This document shows, one piece after another, positions 1 to 8,081 of a stretch of 64,000 nucleotides of DNA. Location of the stretch: NCBI RefSeq assembly GCF_030700285.1, contig NZ_JAUYZJ010000027.1, forward strand, positions 1 through 64,000. The letters are read 5' to 3'. This DNA is from Methylobacterium sp. NEAU K. GTDB taxonomy: Bacteria > Pseudomonadota > Alphaproteobacteria > Rhizobiales > Beijerinckiaceae. Position 1 is the first letter of the stretch. Each line of letters starts with the position of its first letter. Under the pieces are notes generated by a model that saw nothing but the letters and a program-made list of their open reading frames with translations, was not told the DNA's origin and searched no databases. Both the position numbers and the translations under genes were made by a program.

Positions 1-170
1 AGATGGGCCAGGCAGGTCTGGTGCTCAGCCGCGTGGCCCTGTTGGGCGGTGTAGCGGTCCGAGATCCACACCGCCGGCCGGTGGCCGTCCATCATCTCCC
101 GCACCACGACGGCCCCGCGCGTCGGCGAGGCCGTGTGCACCACGGCTTGTGCCGCGTGGAACACCCATGT

Positions 171-1133
171 GTGGACGGCCCCTGCGGTGCAAGCGGGAAG
201 TGACGCTGAGCGGTCGGGTTGCAGCCATGTGTCCGGCCTGTTCGTGCGGCGCACATGGCCGCTGGCCCTGATGAAGTCCGCGATCGAGGTCCCAATCAGT
301 GGTCCGCGCTCAAATGCGCCTGGGTGTTGCGGGTTCGCCTCGATCCCGGTTCGACCGGTTCGTCATCACATCTCAGCACCCTGCACCCCCGGACGCCGGC
401 ATCTGACGACCAGCGGCCGGGATCACGTCAGGCGGCAGGTGCCGCCCTGTAGACTTCGCCGCGCGCCAGCACCGCCCAGGCGATCCGCGCGGTCTTGTTG
501 GCCAGCGCCACGGACACGACCCGGGCGGGCTTGCGGTCGAGCATCTGCTTCGCCCATACCCGGCCGGGCGTGTCCTGACGCGCGACCCGGATCACCGATG
601 TCGCACCGATGACCAGCAGGCGGCGGATGGCTCCGTCGCCCTGCTTGCTGATCCGGCCGAGCCGCTCCTTGCCGCCACTGTTGTGCGGCCGCGGCGTGAG
701 CCCGAGCCAGGCCGCGAACTGTCGGCCGGAGCGGAACAGGGTGGGATCCGGCACCGCCGCCGAGATCGCACTAGCGGTGATCGGCCCAATGCCGGGTATC
801 GTCAGGAGGCGGCGGCTGGCGGCATCGTTCCGACACCAGGCCACGATCTCGGCCTCGGCCTTCCTCACCTCGCCGGCGACCTCCTCGATCCGACCGATGA
901 GGCGTCGGATCGCCGATCGCGCCAGTTCCGGCAGAGTATCCTGGTCGGCGTGGAACTCGGCGATGACGGCCTTCACCCCAGCGGGTCCCTGTGCTGCGAC
1001 GAAGCCGAACTCGGCGAGATGACCACGCAGGGCGTTGATCAGCATCGTGCGCTGCCGGACGAGAAGAGGGCTCCTGTCGATGAGATCAACGACCTCATCC
1101 TGGCACAGCGATGCCAGTAGCGGGGCCGTCCAC
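171..1133 (-). mobile_element. IS110/IS1111-type element with internal deletion, inserted in IS66
   Basis: A perfect 12-bp inverted repeat, GTGGACGGCCCC at 171-182 and its complement at 1122-1133, brackets an IS110-family transposase remnant. The outside sequence on both sides reads directly into the same IS66 gene, so the element lies inside IS66; exact outer ends are uncertain by a few bases. Subterminal inverted repeats are typical of the IS1111 subgroup of IS110. At about 0.96 kb it is shorter than the usual 1.2-1.5 kb, and the missing part is the transposase N-terminus. About 245 bp downstream of the transposase stop (183-427) is non-coding; in IS1111 relatives this end carries the guide (bridge) RNA. 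Confidence 0.7.
183..427 (-). ncRNA. Possible bridge-RNA-bearing non-coding end of the IS110 element
   Basis: This 245-bp stretch lies between the transposase stop and the inverted repeat at 171-182 and contains no credible protein. In IS1111-type members of IS110 the guide RNA that pairs with target and donor DNA is known to be encoded downstream of the recombinase. Position and length fit; I did not fold the sequence and saw no decisive hallmark, so this is inference from family architecture only. Confidence 0.25.
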
Positions 1134-1138
1134 CTCAT
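428..1138 (-). pseudogene. IS110-family transposase, C-terminal part (Transposase_20)
   Basis: The open frame encodes 236 residues. From about residue 26 it matches IS110 transposases: LLVRQRTMLINALRGHL, then the helix-hairpin-helix-like segment LLTIPGIGPITASA and the conserved FAAWLGLTPRPHNSGGK with the catalytic-Ser region downstream. The N-terminal RuvC-like DEDD catalytic domain (about 100-150 residues in full copies) is absent. The first about 20 residues are translated out of the terminal inverted repeat itself, and the ATG at 1138 overlaps the last visible IS66 codons, so this start is an accident of the junction. The element is therefore non-autonomous. Confidence 0.8.
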
Positions 1139-1777
1139 CAGTGGTAAGCGGTGGAGCCCTCGATGCGCACGCCGGTCTCGTCGCAGGCGACAACCTCAGC
1201 TTGGCGAAGAGCCGAGACGGCCGCGTCGCGACCCGGACGGAAGCAGTCTTGCGCGCGGCGGAGCAGGTTCATCAGGCCGCCCTGGCTGAGGTTGAGACCG
1301 AACAGATCGGAGAGCGCCATCTGTAGCCGCTCATACGAAAACGCCTGGAAGGTCTTCAGGTACGTGGCCACCGCATGCAGCCGCGGCCCGAACGGCGTGC
1401 CCCGCGCTGCCTCGGGAGCCGGGGCGATCACGCGCGTCCCGCAGGTCGGGCAACAAACGGCAAGGCGCTGATGCTGGGTGACGATGGGCGTCACCTCCGG
1501 CAGCTCGATCTGCTCAGAGACGCTGACGACCTCCGCCGCAGCACGCGCAAGCCTCGGGACGATGCTCGACGATCGTATCGGGATCGTCGCTCAGCACCCG
1601 GCTGTGGCCTTCGTGGCCGGGCTTGGCGCCGCCGGGCTTGGACTGCGCGCGTTGCTCCTTGCGATCTGTCGCGGGCGGCTTGGACGAGGTGCGTGAGGTC
1701 TTCTCTGGCCGCTGCAGCCGCAGCACCAGCTCGATCAGCTCTTCGCGGCTCAGCCGTTCGAGTTCGCTGCGGCCCAT

Positions 1778-2143
1778 CTCACGAGGGAATCAGCGAAATC
1801 TGACCCGCGCAAGGGCCTGGGTAATTACACGGCGATGGCAGATTATATGATGAAAATATCCCACCCCAGGGAACAAGATGCACGCTTATAATTTTGAATG
1901 ATCATGCTCATTGAAAGAGGCCCAATCATTATTCGGCATAGATGATGATGAAGCTATAGATATAGCGGATATATTATCAGACGGATAGAAATTTGAATTA
2001 TGACAAGGATTTCGCTTCATATCTTGCTTGACGGGCAAGCCGCATTGAGAAATTATATTTCCTCTGAGGACTTTCTTCGCCTTCGGCTCGGACGTTCACG
2101 AGGCACTCCGGTGAGGTTCGCGCTCACGCTCCGTCAATTCCGC
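1778..2143. other. AT-rich intergenic stretch, no gene recognised
   Basis: From about 1830 the composition drops sharply in GC relative to the rest of the window, with runs such as tatagatatagcggatatatta. A short plus-strand frame at 2000-2188 has no recognisable features. I see no RNA gene or repeat here. The patch probably came from a different source than the flanking DNA. Confidence 0.4.
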
Positions 2144-2362
2144 TCAATTTGGATCTCGGCGGTTATCCGAGCCGTTCTCTGCGCGTAATATATCTTTTAA
2201 CTCCTGTTCAGCAACGAAAAGCAAATTCGCTATGTAGCGCCTCTGTTTTTCATCGACTCTCAGATAGTCATCGGAGTAATTTGACAATATATTTTGATAG
2301 CGTCGGACATTTTCTATAAGAACGAATTTCTGTGTTGCGCAGTCTATCGGGAGCGATTTCAT
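2144..2362 (-). CDS. Hypothetical small helical protein
   Basis: A 72-residue product in an AT-rich patch. The sequence is mostly charged and helical (NVRRYQNILSNYSDD, EQELKDILRAENG), with no signal peptide, membrane segment or metal motif. A weak Shine-Dalgarno-like AGG lies about 10 bases upstream of the ATG at 2362. Codon use is clearly more AT-rich than in the neighbours, suggesting recent arrival. Similar small proteins of unknown role occur in Methylobacterium as I remember them, but no function can be offered. It could be a fortuitous frame. Confidence 0.5.
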   Translation of the reverse strand: MKSLPIDCATQKFVLIENVRRYQNILSNYSDDYLRVDEKQRRYIANLLFVAEQELKDILRAENGSDNRRDPN

Positions 2363-2499
2363 TGTCCGGAACCTAAAGTTGTTAATTTTCGGTTGTAAAT
2401 AATGATATCGCCTCAGCTACGTTCTCGCTACTAGGATATGACAAGCCCGATACACTTTATCTCATCCGTCGCGCCGCGGTTGGTATCGGAAGAGCGAAC

Positions 2500-2931
2500 C
2501 TATGCCGCTCCGAGCGTTGTAATCCTCAGAAGAATGTTGGACGCTGCCACGATGGCGCCCGATGTATCCCGCAGTGGTGTCGGATAGGGCATGAACGGGA
2601 TGCGCGTGCCATCTGGGCGCTCCAGCACGGCCTGCACACCGCGAATTGGACGCCCTGCCTTGATCGCCAGGGCCATCGGGCACTGGTCGAGCGGCAGGGG
2701 CATTCCGTCGGCGGTGTAGATGCGCCAGCAGCCGCACCAACGCGTCTTGCCGAGTTTGGGGCGGTAGCCCCACAGTTCGGCCGCGGCGTCGTTATAGTAG
2801 GTCAGCCAGCCGTCCGCGTCGGTCGTGTAGACGGGGGACGTGAAATGTCGGAAGAGATCGGCGCGTGAGGGCTCGTAGTTCCAGCCGCGGTCGGGGCCAA
2901 CAAATTCGAATTCTTCGTCGTCCGGAAACAT
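2500..2931 (-). CDS. Single-PAS-domain protein
   Basis: A 143-residue protein consisting essentially of one PAS domain (about residues 25-138). It opens with an acidic stretch (FPDDEEFEFVG), followed by the PAS core FTSPVYTTDADGWLTYYNDA, the ELWGY helix, and the late strands PDGTRIPFMPYPTPLRD and GAIVAASNILLRIT. There is no kinase, GGDEF or transmitter domain, so it is either a stand-alone sensor/partner or a fragment of a larger sensor. It ends cleanly at a stop 40 bp from the AT-rich patch. Stand-alone PAS proteins of this size are common in Methylobacterium. The ligand is unknown. Confidence 0.75.
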   Translation of the reverse strand: MFPDDEEFEFVGPDRGWNYEPSRADLFRHFTSPVYTTDADGWLTYYNDAAAELWGYRPKLGKTRWCGCWRIYTADGMPLPLDQCPMALAIKAGRPIRGVQAVLERPDGTRIPFMPYPTPLRDTSGAIVAASNILLRITTLGAA

Positions 2932-3145
2932 GCGACACCCCCTCGACCAGCGGGCAACGAAATGCCCGCTTAAGCATTTCGGTCGCCCCCCTCTGTCGCG
3001 GGTGCCTGCAAGTCGAGTTCCGCCGTCACAATGGCGGTCGCGGCTCGTCGGTGACGCGAAATGCGTCGCACTCCAGATCGTCCAACGTCACGAGATTGTG
3101 CCTCGAAGCTTCCGGGGGCGGTCGCTCCTCGACGCCATAACCGGC

Positions 3146-3309
3146 TCACGCCAGCCTGGGCTCTCCCGCATCGCCTTGTACGGACGCCTCTCCTTCGCAC
3201 GAACCAGGATAGTATTCAACGGCCTGATACGAGATTCCAAATTCTTCGAACAGGCTCGCGATGCTCGATCCGGTGCGTCTCAGCAAAAACTCGCTGACGA
3301 ACCTTCATT
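3146..3309 (-). pseudogene. Possible transposase N-terminal helix-turn-helix remnant
   Basis: An AGGAG ribosome-binding site precedes an ATG at 3309. The ATG frame stops after 30 codons. The frame one base away reads RFVSEFLLRRTGSSIASLFE followed by EFGISYQAVEYY, which has the shape of the first helix-turn-helix of IS481/IS3-type transposases (compare the family pattern of a helix, then a GIS recognition helix). A one-base frameshift near the start would join the RBS to this frame. The rest of the gene is gone. Identity as a transposase is an inference from a short stretch. Confidence 0.35.
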
Positions 3310-3313
3310 GCAA

Positions 3314-3385
3314 TGCTCCTGACTTAAACGCTTCGTAGGAAGGTTACACGCTAGAAATAGCAGTCAAAAATTTCGTCAGGAGCAT
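3314..3385. repeat. 11-bp inverted repeat ATGCTCCTGAC, 50-bp spacer
   Basis: ATGCTCCTGAC at 3314-3324 is repeated in inverse orientation as GTCAGGAGCAT at 3375-3385. One arm overlaps the ribosome-binding site of the broken frame at 3309. It could be an operator, a hairpin or the scar of an excised element; nothing in the sequence decides between these. Confidence 0.4.
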
Positions 3386-3622
3386 TATCGCCGAAGCTCC
3401 TCGATCCGCTCGAACGCCGCCTCAGCCGCCACGAGCCTAGACGCAATCCTCCCCTTGTTCTCGGGCGAGCAGCGCTCGGCGCGCTGCGCGGACGACGACA
3501 TCGCGCGCGGTCGCTGTGAGCCCTACCGAAGCATCAGCCTACCATCCGCGTGCTTTGAACCACTTGCGAAAATCAGCCGCTTCAGTCGCGTCCTCGAACT
3601 CGAAGGTCACAGTATCCAACAT
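3385..3622 (-). other. Two tiny possible reading frames, unrecognised
   Basis: Two very short minus-strand frames have protein-like composition. One at 3539-3622 encodes 27 residues beginning MLDTVTFEFEDATEAADF. The other at 3385-3501 encodes 38 residues ending in the helical segment ASRLVAAEAAFERIEELRR. They are in different frames and could be pieces of decayed genes. No ribosome-binding site or family was recognised. Apart from these, I see nothing else in 3310-3766. Confidence 0.25.
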
Positions 3623-3766
3623 GGCGTAGCCTCTTCGCTCGCCGATACGACGGCGCCATCAGCTATACGCATGTGCCTCACACCATTCGTTCGCGACGCG
3701 GTGCCGGTAGTCCCGAGATCGAGAATTTAGATCCAGGATCATCGGGACGGTTTCTGCGACCACGAA

Positions 3767-4031
3767 GGCGTGGCGAGCAAGGATGGCCTGAATTTCCGGC
3801 TTGGACTGTATGCGGGTCAACACGGCGACGTGCGGCCTCAGCAGGACGCCGCTGTGCTCGCGCATGCCGGAGGCGGATCGCTTGGCCATTTTCGCGAGCA
3901 CGGCCGAGCGGCTCCCCACGCGACGTATCATGCAGGCCAAGGACACCTCCAACGTGGCCCTGTTTCTTGCCACAACACTGTTCGCGACCGGCTGCACGGT
4001 GCGCGTTGATGGCGATGACGTGATCGGCTGA
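3767..4031 (+). pseudogene. Short-chain dehydrogenase/reductase, C-terminal remnant
   Basis: The frame ending at 4031 reads MRVNTATCGLSRTPL, then RMPEADRLAIFASTAERLP and ATGCTVRVDGDDVIG, which is the C-terminal third of a classical SDR (family pattern: RVN-PG-TP, then a terminal VDGG segment). Just upstream, in a different frame, GVASKDGLNF (from 3767) resembles the active-site ASK-x-x-LN helix. The Rossmann N-terminus and the catalytic Tyr are missing and at least one frameshift is present, so this is a dead fragment. Its proximity to the transposase scraps suggests truncation by IS activity. Confidence 0.6.
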
Positions 4032-4152
4032 TCAATCCGGCCTGTCGCTTGCAACGCCGCTGTACCGGGCCCTCACACGATCAGGCTCGGATGAACGAGG
4101 CCGGTCTACCGGATGCAGATCCATCCCGGCCGTCACCGCGGAGAGCACGCGC

Positions 4153-5394
4153 ATGCCGGGCAAGCTGAAGACTCATATGCGGGCATTGCTCGGGGGGCTC
4201 CTAATCATCACCGCTGGAGCCCCGGCGGCGATCAGCGCCGAGATCTCCGGCGGCGTCGTCCGGATCGGTGTCGTCAACGACCAGACCGGGTTCTTATCTG
4301 ATCCGACCGGCAAGGGGTCCGTGATCGCCACCCAGATGGCGGTCGAGGACTTCCACCGGAAGGCGCCCGAAATCAAGGTCGAGATCGTCTCGGCCGATCA
4401 CCAGAACAAGCCGGATGTTGGCGCCACGATCGTCCGCAAGTGGATCGACGTGGACGGCGTCGATCTGATTGCCGACGTCGGCAACTCAGCCGTCGCGCTG
4501 GCAATCCAGTCGATCATCAAGGAGAAGAACCGGATCGCCGTCTACTCAGCCGTGGCTACCACCGAAGTCACCGGCAAGCAGTGCGTCCCCACCGGGCTGT
4601 CGTGGCTGCACGATGCCTACAACCTCGTCGCCGGGCCGATCCGCGACCTCGTCCCGAAGGGTCAGAAGACGTGGTTCTTCATCGGCGCGGACTACGCCTT
4701 CGGACGCAACATGGTCTCCGTGTCCCAGACGCTCCTCGCAGCGGCTGGCGGCAAGTCCTTGGGCGAGGTGTTCCACCCCACGGCAGAGACCGACTACACT
4801 TCGTACCTGTTGCAGGCTCAGGCGTCCGGCGCCGACACCATCGGCTTCGCCAGCACCGGCTCGCAACTCGTCACCGAGATGAAGCAGTGGACCGAGTTCG
4901 GCATGACCGGCGGTCCCCAGAAGCCGGTGGCCGGGCTGCTCTTCCTCACGGACACGCACAGCATGGGCTTGAACATCGCCGCCGGGCTGCGCGCGGTGAC
5001 GGCATGGTACTGGGACCTGAACGACGAAACCCGTGCCTTTGCGCAGCGGTTCTACAAGCTGCACGGCGCCATGCCGAGCGAGGCGCAAGCCTCGATGTAC
5101 TCGGCGGTGAGCCACTACCTGAAGGGCGTCGCGGCCACTGGCACGGACGACACCGACAAGGTGCTCGCCTGGATGCGCGCCAACCCAGTGGACGACTTCT
5201 ACGCCCGCGGCGCGACGCTGCGCGCCGACAGCAGACTCGTCCACGACTTCTACCTCGTGGAGGCGAAGGCCCCGGCGGAGTCGAAGGGGCCGTGGGACGT
5301 GTACAAGGTCCTGAGCACGATCAAGCCGAAGGACGCCTATCCGCCGCTGGCCGAGAGCGAGTGCCCGCTGGCGAAGACGGTTGCTGCTCGTTAA
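4153..5394 (+). CDS. ABC transporter periplasmic binding protein (branched-chain amino acid/urea type)
   Basis: A 413-residue protein with an N-terminal signal sequence (MRALLGGLLIITAGAPAAISA, starting at the second Met) and a type-1 periplasmic binding fold (Peripla_BP_6). The first lobe opens with VRIGVVNDQTGFLSDPTGKG, followed by ADHQNKPDVGATIVRKWID and the hinge segment FFIGADYAFGRN. Proteins of this class bind branched-chain amino acids, amides, urea or aromatic acids and deliver them to a Liv/Urt-type permease. No permease or ATPase gene lies nearby, so it is an orphan that must share a transporter or serve in sensing. Its stop codon overlaps the convergent helicase gene's stop. The ligand is not predictable from this sequence alone. 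Confidence 0.85.
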   Translation: MPGKLKTHMRALLGGLLIITAGAPAAISAEISGGVVRIGVVNDQTGFLSDPTGKGSVIATQMAVEDFHRKAPEIKVEIVSADHQNKPDVGATIVRKWIDVDGVDLIADVGNSAVALAIQSIIKEKNRIAVYSAVATTEVTGKQCVPTGLSWLHDAYNLVAGPIRDLVPKGQKTWFFIGADYAFGRNMVSVSQTLLAAAGGKSLGEVFHPTAETDYTSYLLQAQASGADTIGFASTGSQLVTEMKQWTEFGMTGGPQKPVAGLLFLTDTHSMGLNIAAGLRAVTAWYWDLNDETRAFAQRFYKLHGAMPSEAQASMYSAVSHYLKGVAATGTDDTDKVLAWMRANPVDDFYARGATLRADSRLVHDFYLVEAKAPAESKGPWDVYKVLSTIKPKDAYPPLAESECPLAKTVAAR

Positions 5395-6320
5395 GCGGTC
5401 GTCCCGCCCAGCCACTCGACGAGCTTGGTGTAGCGCCGCCGTGAGCCACCGCGCACTGCCATGCCGACCGCCTTGCGCTGGCCAATCAGCACGACTAGCC
5501 GCTTGCCGCGCGTCACAGCGGTGTACAGGAGGTTGCGCGCGAGCATCGTGAAGTGCTGCGTCACGATCGGGATCACCACCGCCGGATACTCTGACCCTTG
5601 CGACTTGTGGATCGTCGTGGCGAACGCGGGCACCAGCGTGTCGAGTTCGCCGAACGGGTAGATCACCTCCCGACCCTCGAAGCTGACAATCACCGCACCC
5701 TCCTCCTCGTCGATGCGGGCCACCATGCCCAGATCGCCGTTGAAGACCTCGCGGTCGTAGTCATTCTGGGTCTCCATCACCCGGTCGCTCGGCGCGAACC
5801 GCCACCCAAACCGCTCTATCTGCTGGGGTGGGTTCGGGTTCAACACGCGCTGGAGTTCGTGGTTGAGGTTGCGCGCCCCCAGCGAGCCGCGCTGCATCGG
5901 GGTGAGCACCTGCACGTCCTTGACCGGATCGAGGCCGAAGGAGCGCGGGATGCGCCGGGTCGCCACCTCGATCAGCTTGACTACCCCGACCTCCAGGTCG
6001 TCGATCTCGACCATGTAGAAGTCTATCTTTTCGTCGGGTCTCGGCCGCTCGGGCATCTGGCCTGCGTTGATCCGGTGGGCGTTGACGACGATCCGGCTCT
6101 CGGCTGCCTGCCGGAACACCTCCGTGAGCCGCGCCACCGGCACCGCGCCCGAGGCGATCACGTCGGCAAGCACCTGCCCCGGTCCGACCGAAGGTAGCTG
6201 ATCCACGTCACCGACCAGCAGCAGCCCCGCGTGCTCGGGCACCGCTTTCAGCAGCGCATTCATCAGCGGCACGTCGAGCATCGAGCACTCGTCGAGCACT
6301 AGGTGTTTGATCCCGCGGTG
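5391..6320 (-). pseudogene. RecD2-type DNA helicase, N-terminally truncated by an IS end
   Basis: About 309 residues of the C-terminal half of a RecD2-like superfamily-1 5'-3' helicase. Visible are motif II/Walker B LVLDECSMLD, motif III LLLVGDVDQLPSVGPGQ, motif IV-like LTEVFRQA, and motifs V-VI AFATTIHKSQGSEYPAVV and LLYTAVTRGKRLV. Walker A and the N-terminal HhH domains are absent. Homology starts at GIKHLVLDE, next to position 6320, where an IS481-like end begins (TGTGGTGGTACGGTTGACC). The 19 codons beyond that point are IS-derived. With no Walker A the product should not hydrolyse ATP. The intact gene would have been about 700 residues. Confidence 0.8.
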
Positions 6321-6595
6321 TGGTGGTACGGTTGACCACCATGCTGCGAGGGATGCGCTATGGGCCAAGTTCTCCACGGCAGCGCCCGCACGACGCAGGC
6401 GATCCGTCGCGCAATACAGCTACGTCAAGAGAGTGTGAGAGCGGCGGCCAAGCGGTACGGCGTCAGCCCGACGACGATCCAGAAATGGTGCGGACGGCAG
6501 TCGACGGCGGATGCCGCCATGGGGCCAAAGGACCCTCGCTCGACCGTGCTGACGCCAGAGGAGGAGGCGGTCATCGTCGCCTTCCGGCCGCAAAA
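6319..6595 (+). mobile_element. IS481-family element, left-end fragment
   Basis: The sequence starts with TGTGGTGGTACGG at about 6319, a plausible IS terminus, abutting the truncated helicase. From 6360 it encodes the N-terminus of an IS481-type transposase: MGQVLHGSARTTQAIRRAIQ, then the helix-turn-helix RAAAKRYGVSPTTIQKW and the linker LTPEEEAVIVAFR. Homology ends near 6590 and the frame runs on as unrelated sequence to 6656. The DDE catalytic domain is lost, so this is an inert scrap that interrupted the helicase gene and was then itself truncated. Confidence 0.65.
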
Positions 6596-6829
6596 CGGAC
6601 GCCTGGAATCACAAAACGACAAACCCTCCAACAGCTTGGTTCGGTTCACACCCTAGCGTTCGGGCGTTGGCTCTGCTGTAGCCAAGCTCCCCCGCCAGCG
6701 GACGGGAAAGGTGCTGTCGGGTAGCTATTTGGTTGCGGAACGTCGTTGGGATGCGGCGCGTTGGGCGATCAAAGCTTATGCGTGGCGGTTCGACGGTGTG
6801 CGCCTCCATTCTGCCAGGAAGGAGCGCTG

Positions 6830-7816
6830 ATGCTCGCCATCCATCCCCAGGCCCGCACAACCCCAGCCGTGCGCGCCGAGATCGCCCGCTCGCACGAGAG
6901 CTCCGGCGTGCTGGCCAAGCGCTACGGTGTGTCCACCGAGACCATCCGCAAGTGGCGCAAACGCGGCCCCGATGCTTGCCAGGACCGCTCGGCGCGCCCC
7001 CACAAGCTCGCGTGGCGCGCCAGCGATGAGGAGCGCGCCATCGTATGCGCGCTCCGCCGCTCCACCGGCTTTCCCCTCGACGCGCTGACCTTCGTCGTCA
7101 GCCACTTCCTGCCACACCTGAACCGGGATGCGGTCTATCGCATCCTCAAGACGGAAGGCCTCAACCGGCTGCCGCCCGCCGAGAAGGCCCGCAAACCGCA
7201 CGGCAGCTTCAAGGACTACGAGGTCGGTTTCATCCACGTCGATGTGAAGCACCTGCCCAAGCTGCAGGATCGCGACCGCGTCTCGCGCAAACGTTACCTG
7301 TACGTCGCCATCGACCGGGCCTCCCGCTATGTGCATCTCGCCGTCAAGGACGACGAGACCACCGCCTCGGCGGTGGCCTTCCTCACGGACGCCCTCGGGG
7401 CCTTTCCGTTCAAGGTCACGCATGTGCTCACTGACCGCGGCTCCTGCTTCACGGCCGATGCGTTTGAGGCCGCCTGCGAGCGGCACGGTGTGCAGCATCG
7501 CAAGACGCGCCCCTACACGCCCAAGACCAACGGCATGGTCGAGCGCTTCAACGGCCGCGTCCAGCGGGAGGTGCTGGGGATCACGCTATATAGCCACGCC
7601 GACCTGGAGATCGTGCTGCGCGGCTTCAACGCGGCCTACAACGGCCGCCGGCAGCGCGTGCTGAACGGGCTCTCGCCCGAGATGGTGCTGCGTCAGCGCC
7701 TCGACGCTGATCCCGCGCTGGCCAACCCAACCTACAAGCCACCCAGTCTCAGTCTCATCAAACGGGCCCTCCGCATCGTTAAAGACGCCAAGGAGGTCTC
7801 ACATCCAGACAGGTAG
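6830..7816 (+). CDS. IS481-family transposase, full length
   Basis: A 328-residue transposase. The start at 6830 is chosen because AGGAAGGAG lies immediately upstream and the family begins with the helix-turn-helix region here (GVLAKRYGVSTETIRKWRKR). The rve/DDE integrase core follows: FIHVDVKHLPKL with the first Asp, THVLTDRGSCFT with the second Asp, and KTNGMVERFNGRVQ with the Glu. No frameshift is seen, so it may be active. I could not fix the terminal inverted repeats with confidence. It differs from the IS481 fragment just upstream, so two separate insertions meet here. Confidence 0.85.
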   Translation: MLAIHPQARTTPAVRAEIARSHESSGVLAKRYGVSTETIRKWRKRGPDACQDRSARPHKLAWRASDEERAIVCALRRSTGFPLDALTFVVSHFLPHLNRDAVYRILKTEGLNRLPPAEKARKPHGSFKDYEVGFIHVDVKHLPKLQDRDRVSRKRYLYVAIDRASRYVHLAVKDDETTASAVAFLTDALGAFPFKVTHVLTDRGSCFTADAFEAACERHGVQHRKTRPYTPKTNGMVERFNGRVQREVLGITLYSHADLEIVLRGFNAAYNGRRQRVLNGLSPEMVLRQRLDADPALANPTYKPPSLSLIKRALRIVKDAKEVSHPDR

Positions 7817-8081
7817 AAAGCCTACCCAAACGCGGTGAAGAGCCCCGACGTTCGTTCCCCAGTGTTCTGTGCCCCGGTATCCCCGGACCTGATTTCGGCC
7901 GCCACTTTCAGCGAGGGAAGGTAAACCCCGTAGGAGCGCTCCGGCCAATTCCTGCCCACCCTCCTCAGTCAATGGAGGCGATCCTGGGAAGCTCTTGCGC
8001 TGGATCAATGCGGCCGCGGTGCTCACAAGCCGTGGTGAAAGGACTCCTCACTGGCGGACCCCGCAACCTGAAGACGAAGCC

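Larger units (their letters stand above)
1..1777 (-). pseudogene. IS66-family transposase (TnpC), frameshifted and interrupted, runs off window
   Basis: Three collinear pieces of one IS66 transposase are visible on the minus strand. The N-terminal piece (1777-1514) has the helical start GRSELERLSREELIEL and a basic linker ending in the Cys cluster CACCGG. The middle piece (1494-about 1141) has the zinc-ribbon CCPTCGTRV and the catalytic-Asp motif ACDETGVRIEG. The third piece (about 170-1) resumes with WVFHAAQAVVHT and continues through the second catalytic region VWISDRYTAQQGH to CLAHL at the window edge. A frame change separates pieces one and two. A deleted IS110-type element separates pieces two and three at the junction GSTAYH / TWVF. 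The gene cannot make an active transposase as it stands. Family assignment is from these motifs; the remainder lies left of the window. Confidence 0.85.

Noticed and set aside
2000..2188. A 62-codon frame in the AT-rich patch
   Set aside because: No ribosome-binding site, no recognisable sequence, and it overlaps the better-supported small gene on the other strand.
6746..6829. N-terminal extension of the IS481 transposase to an upstream start
   Set aside because: The extension has no family similarity, and a strong ribosome-binding site directly precedes the ATG at 6830.
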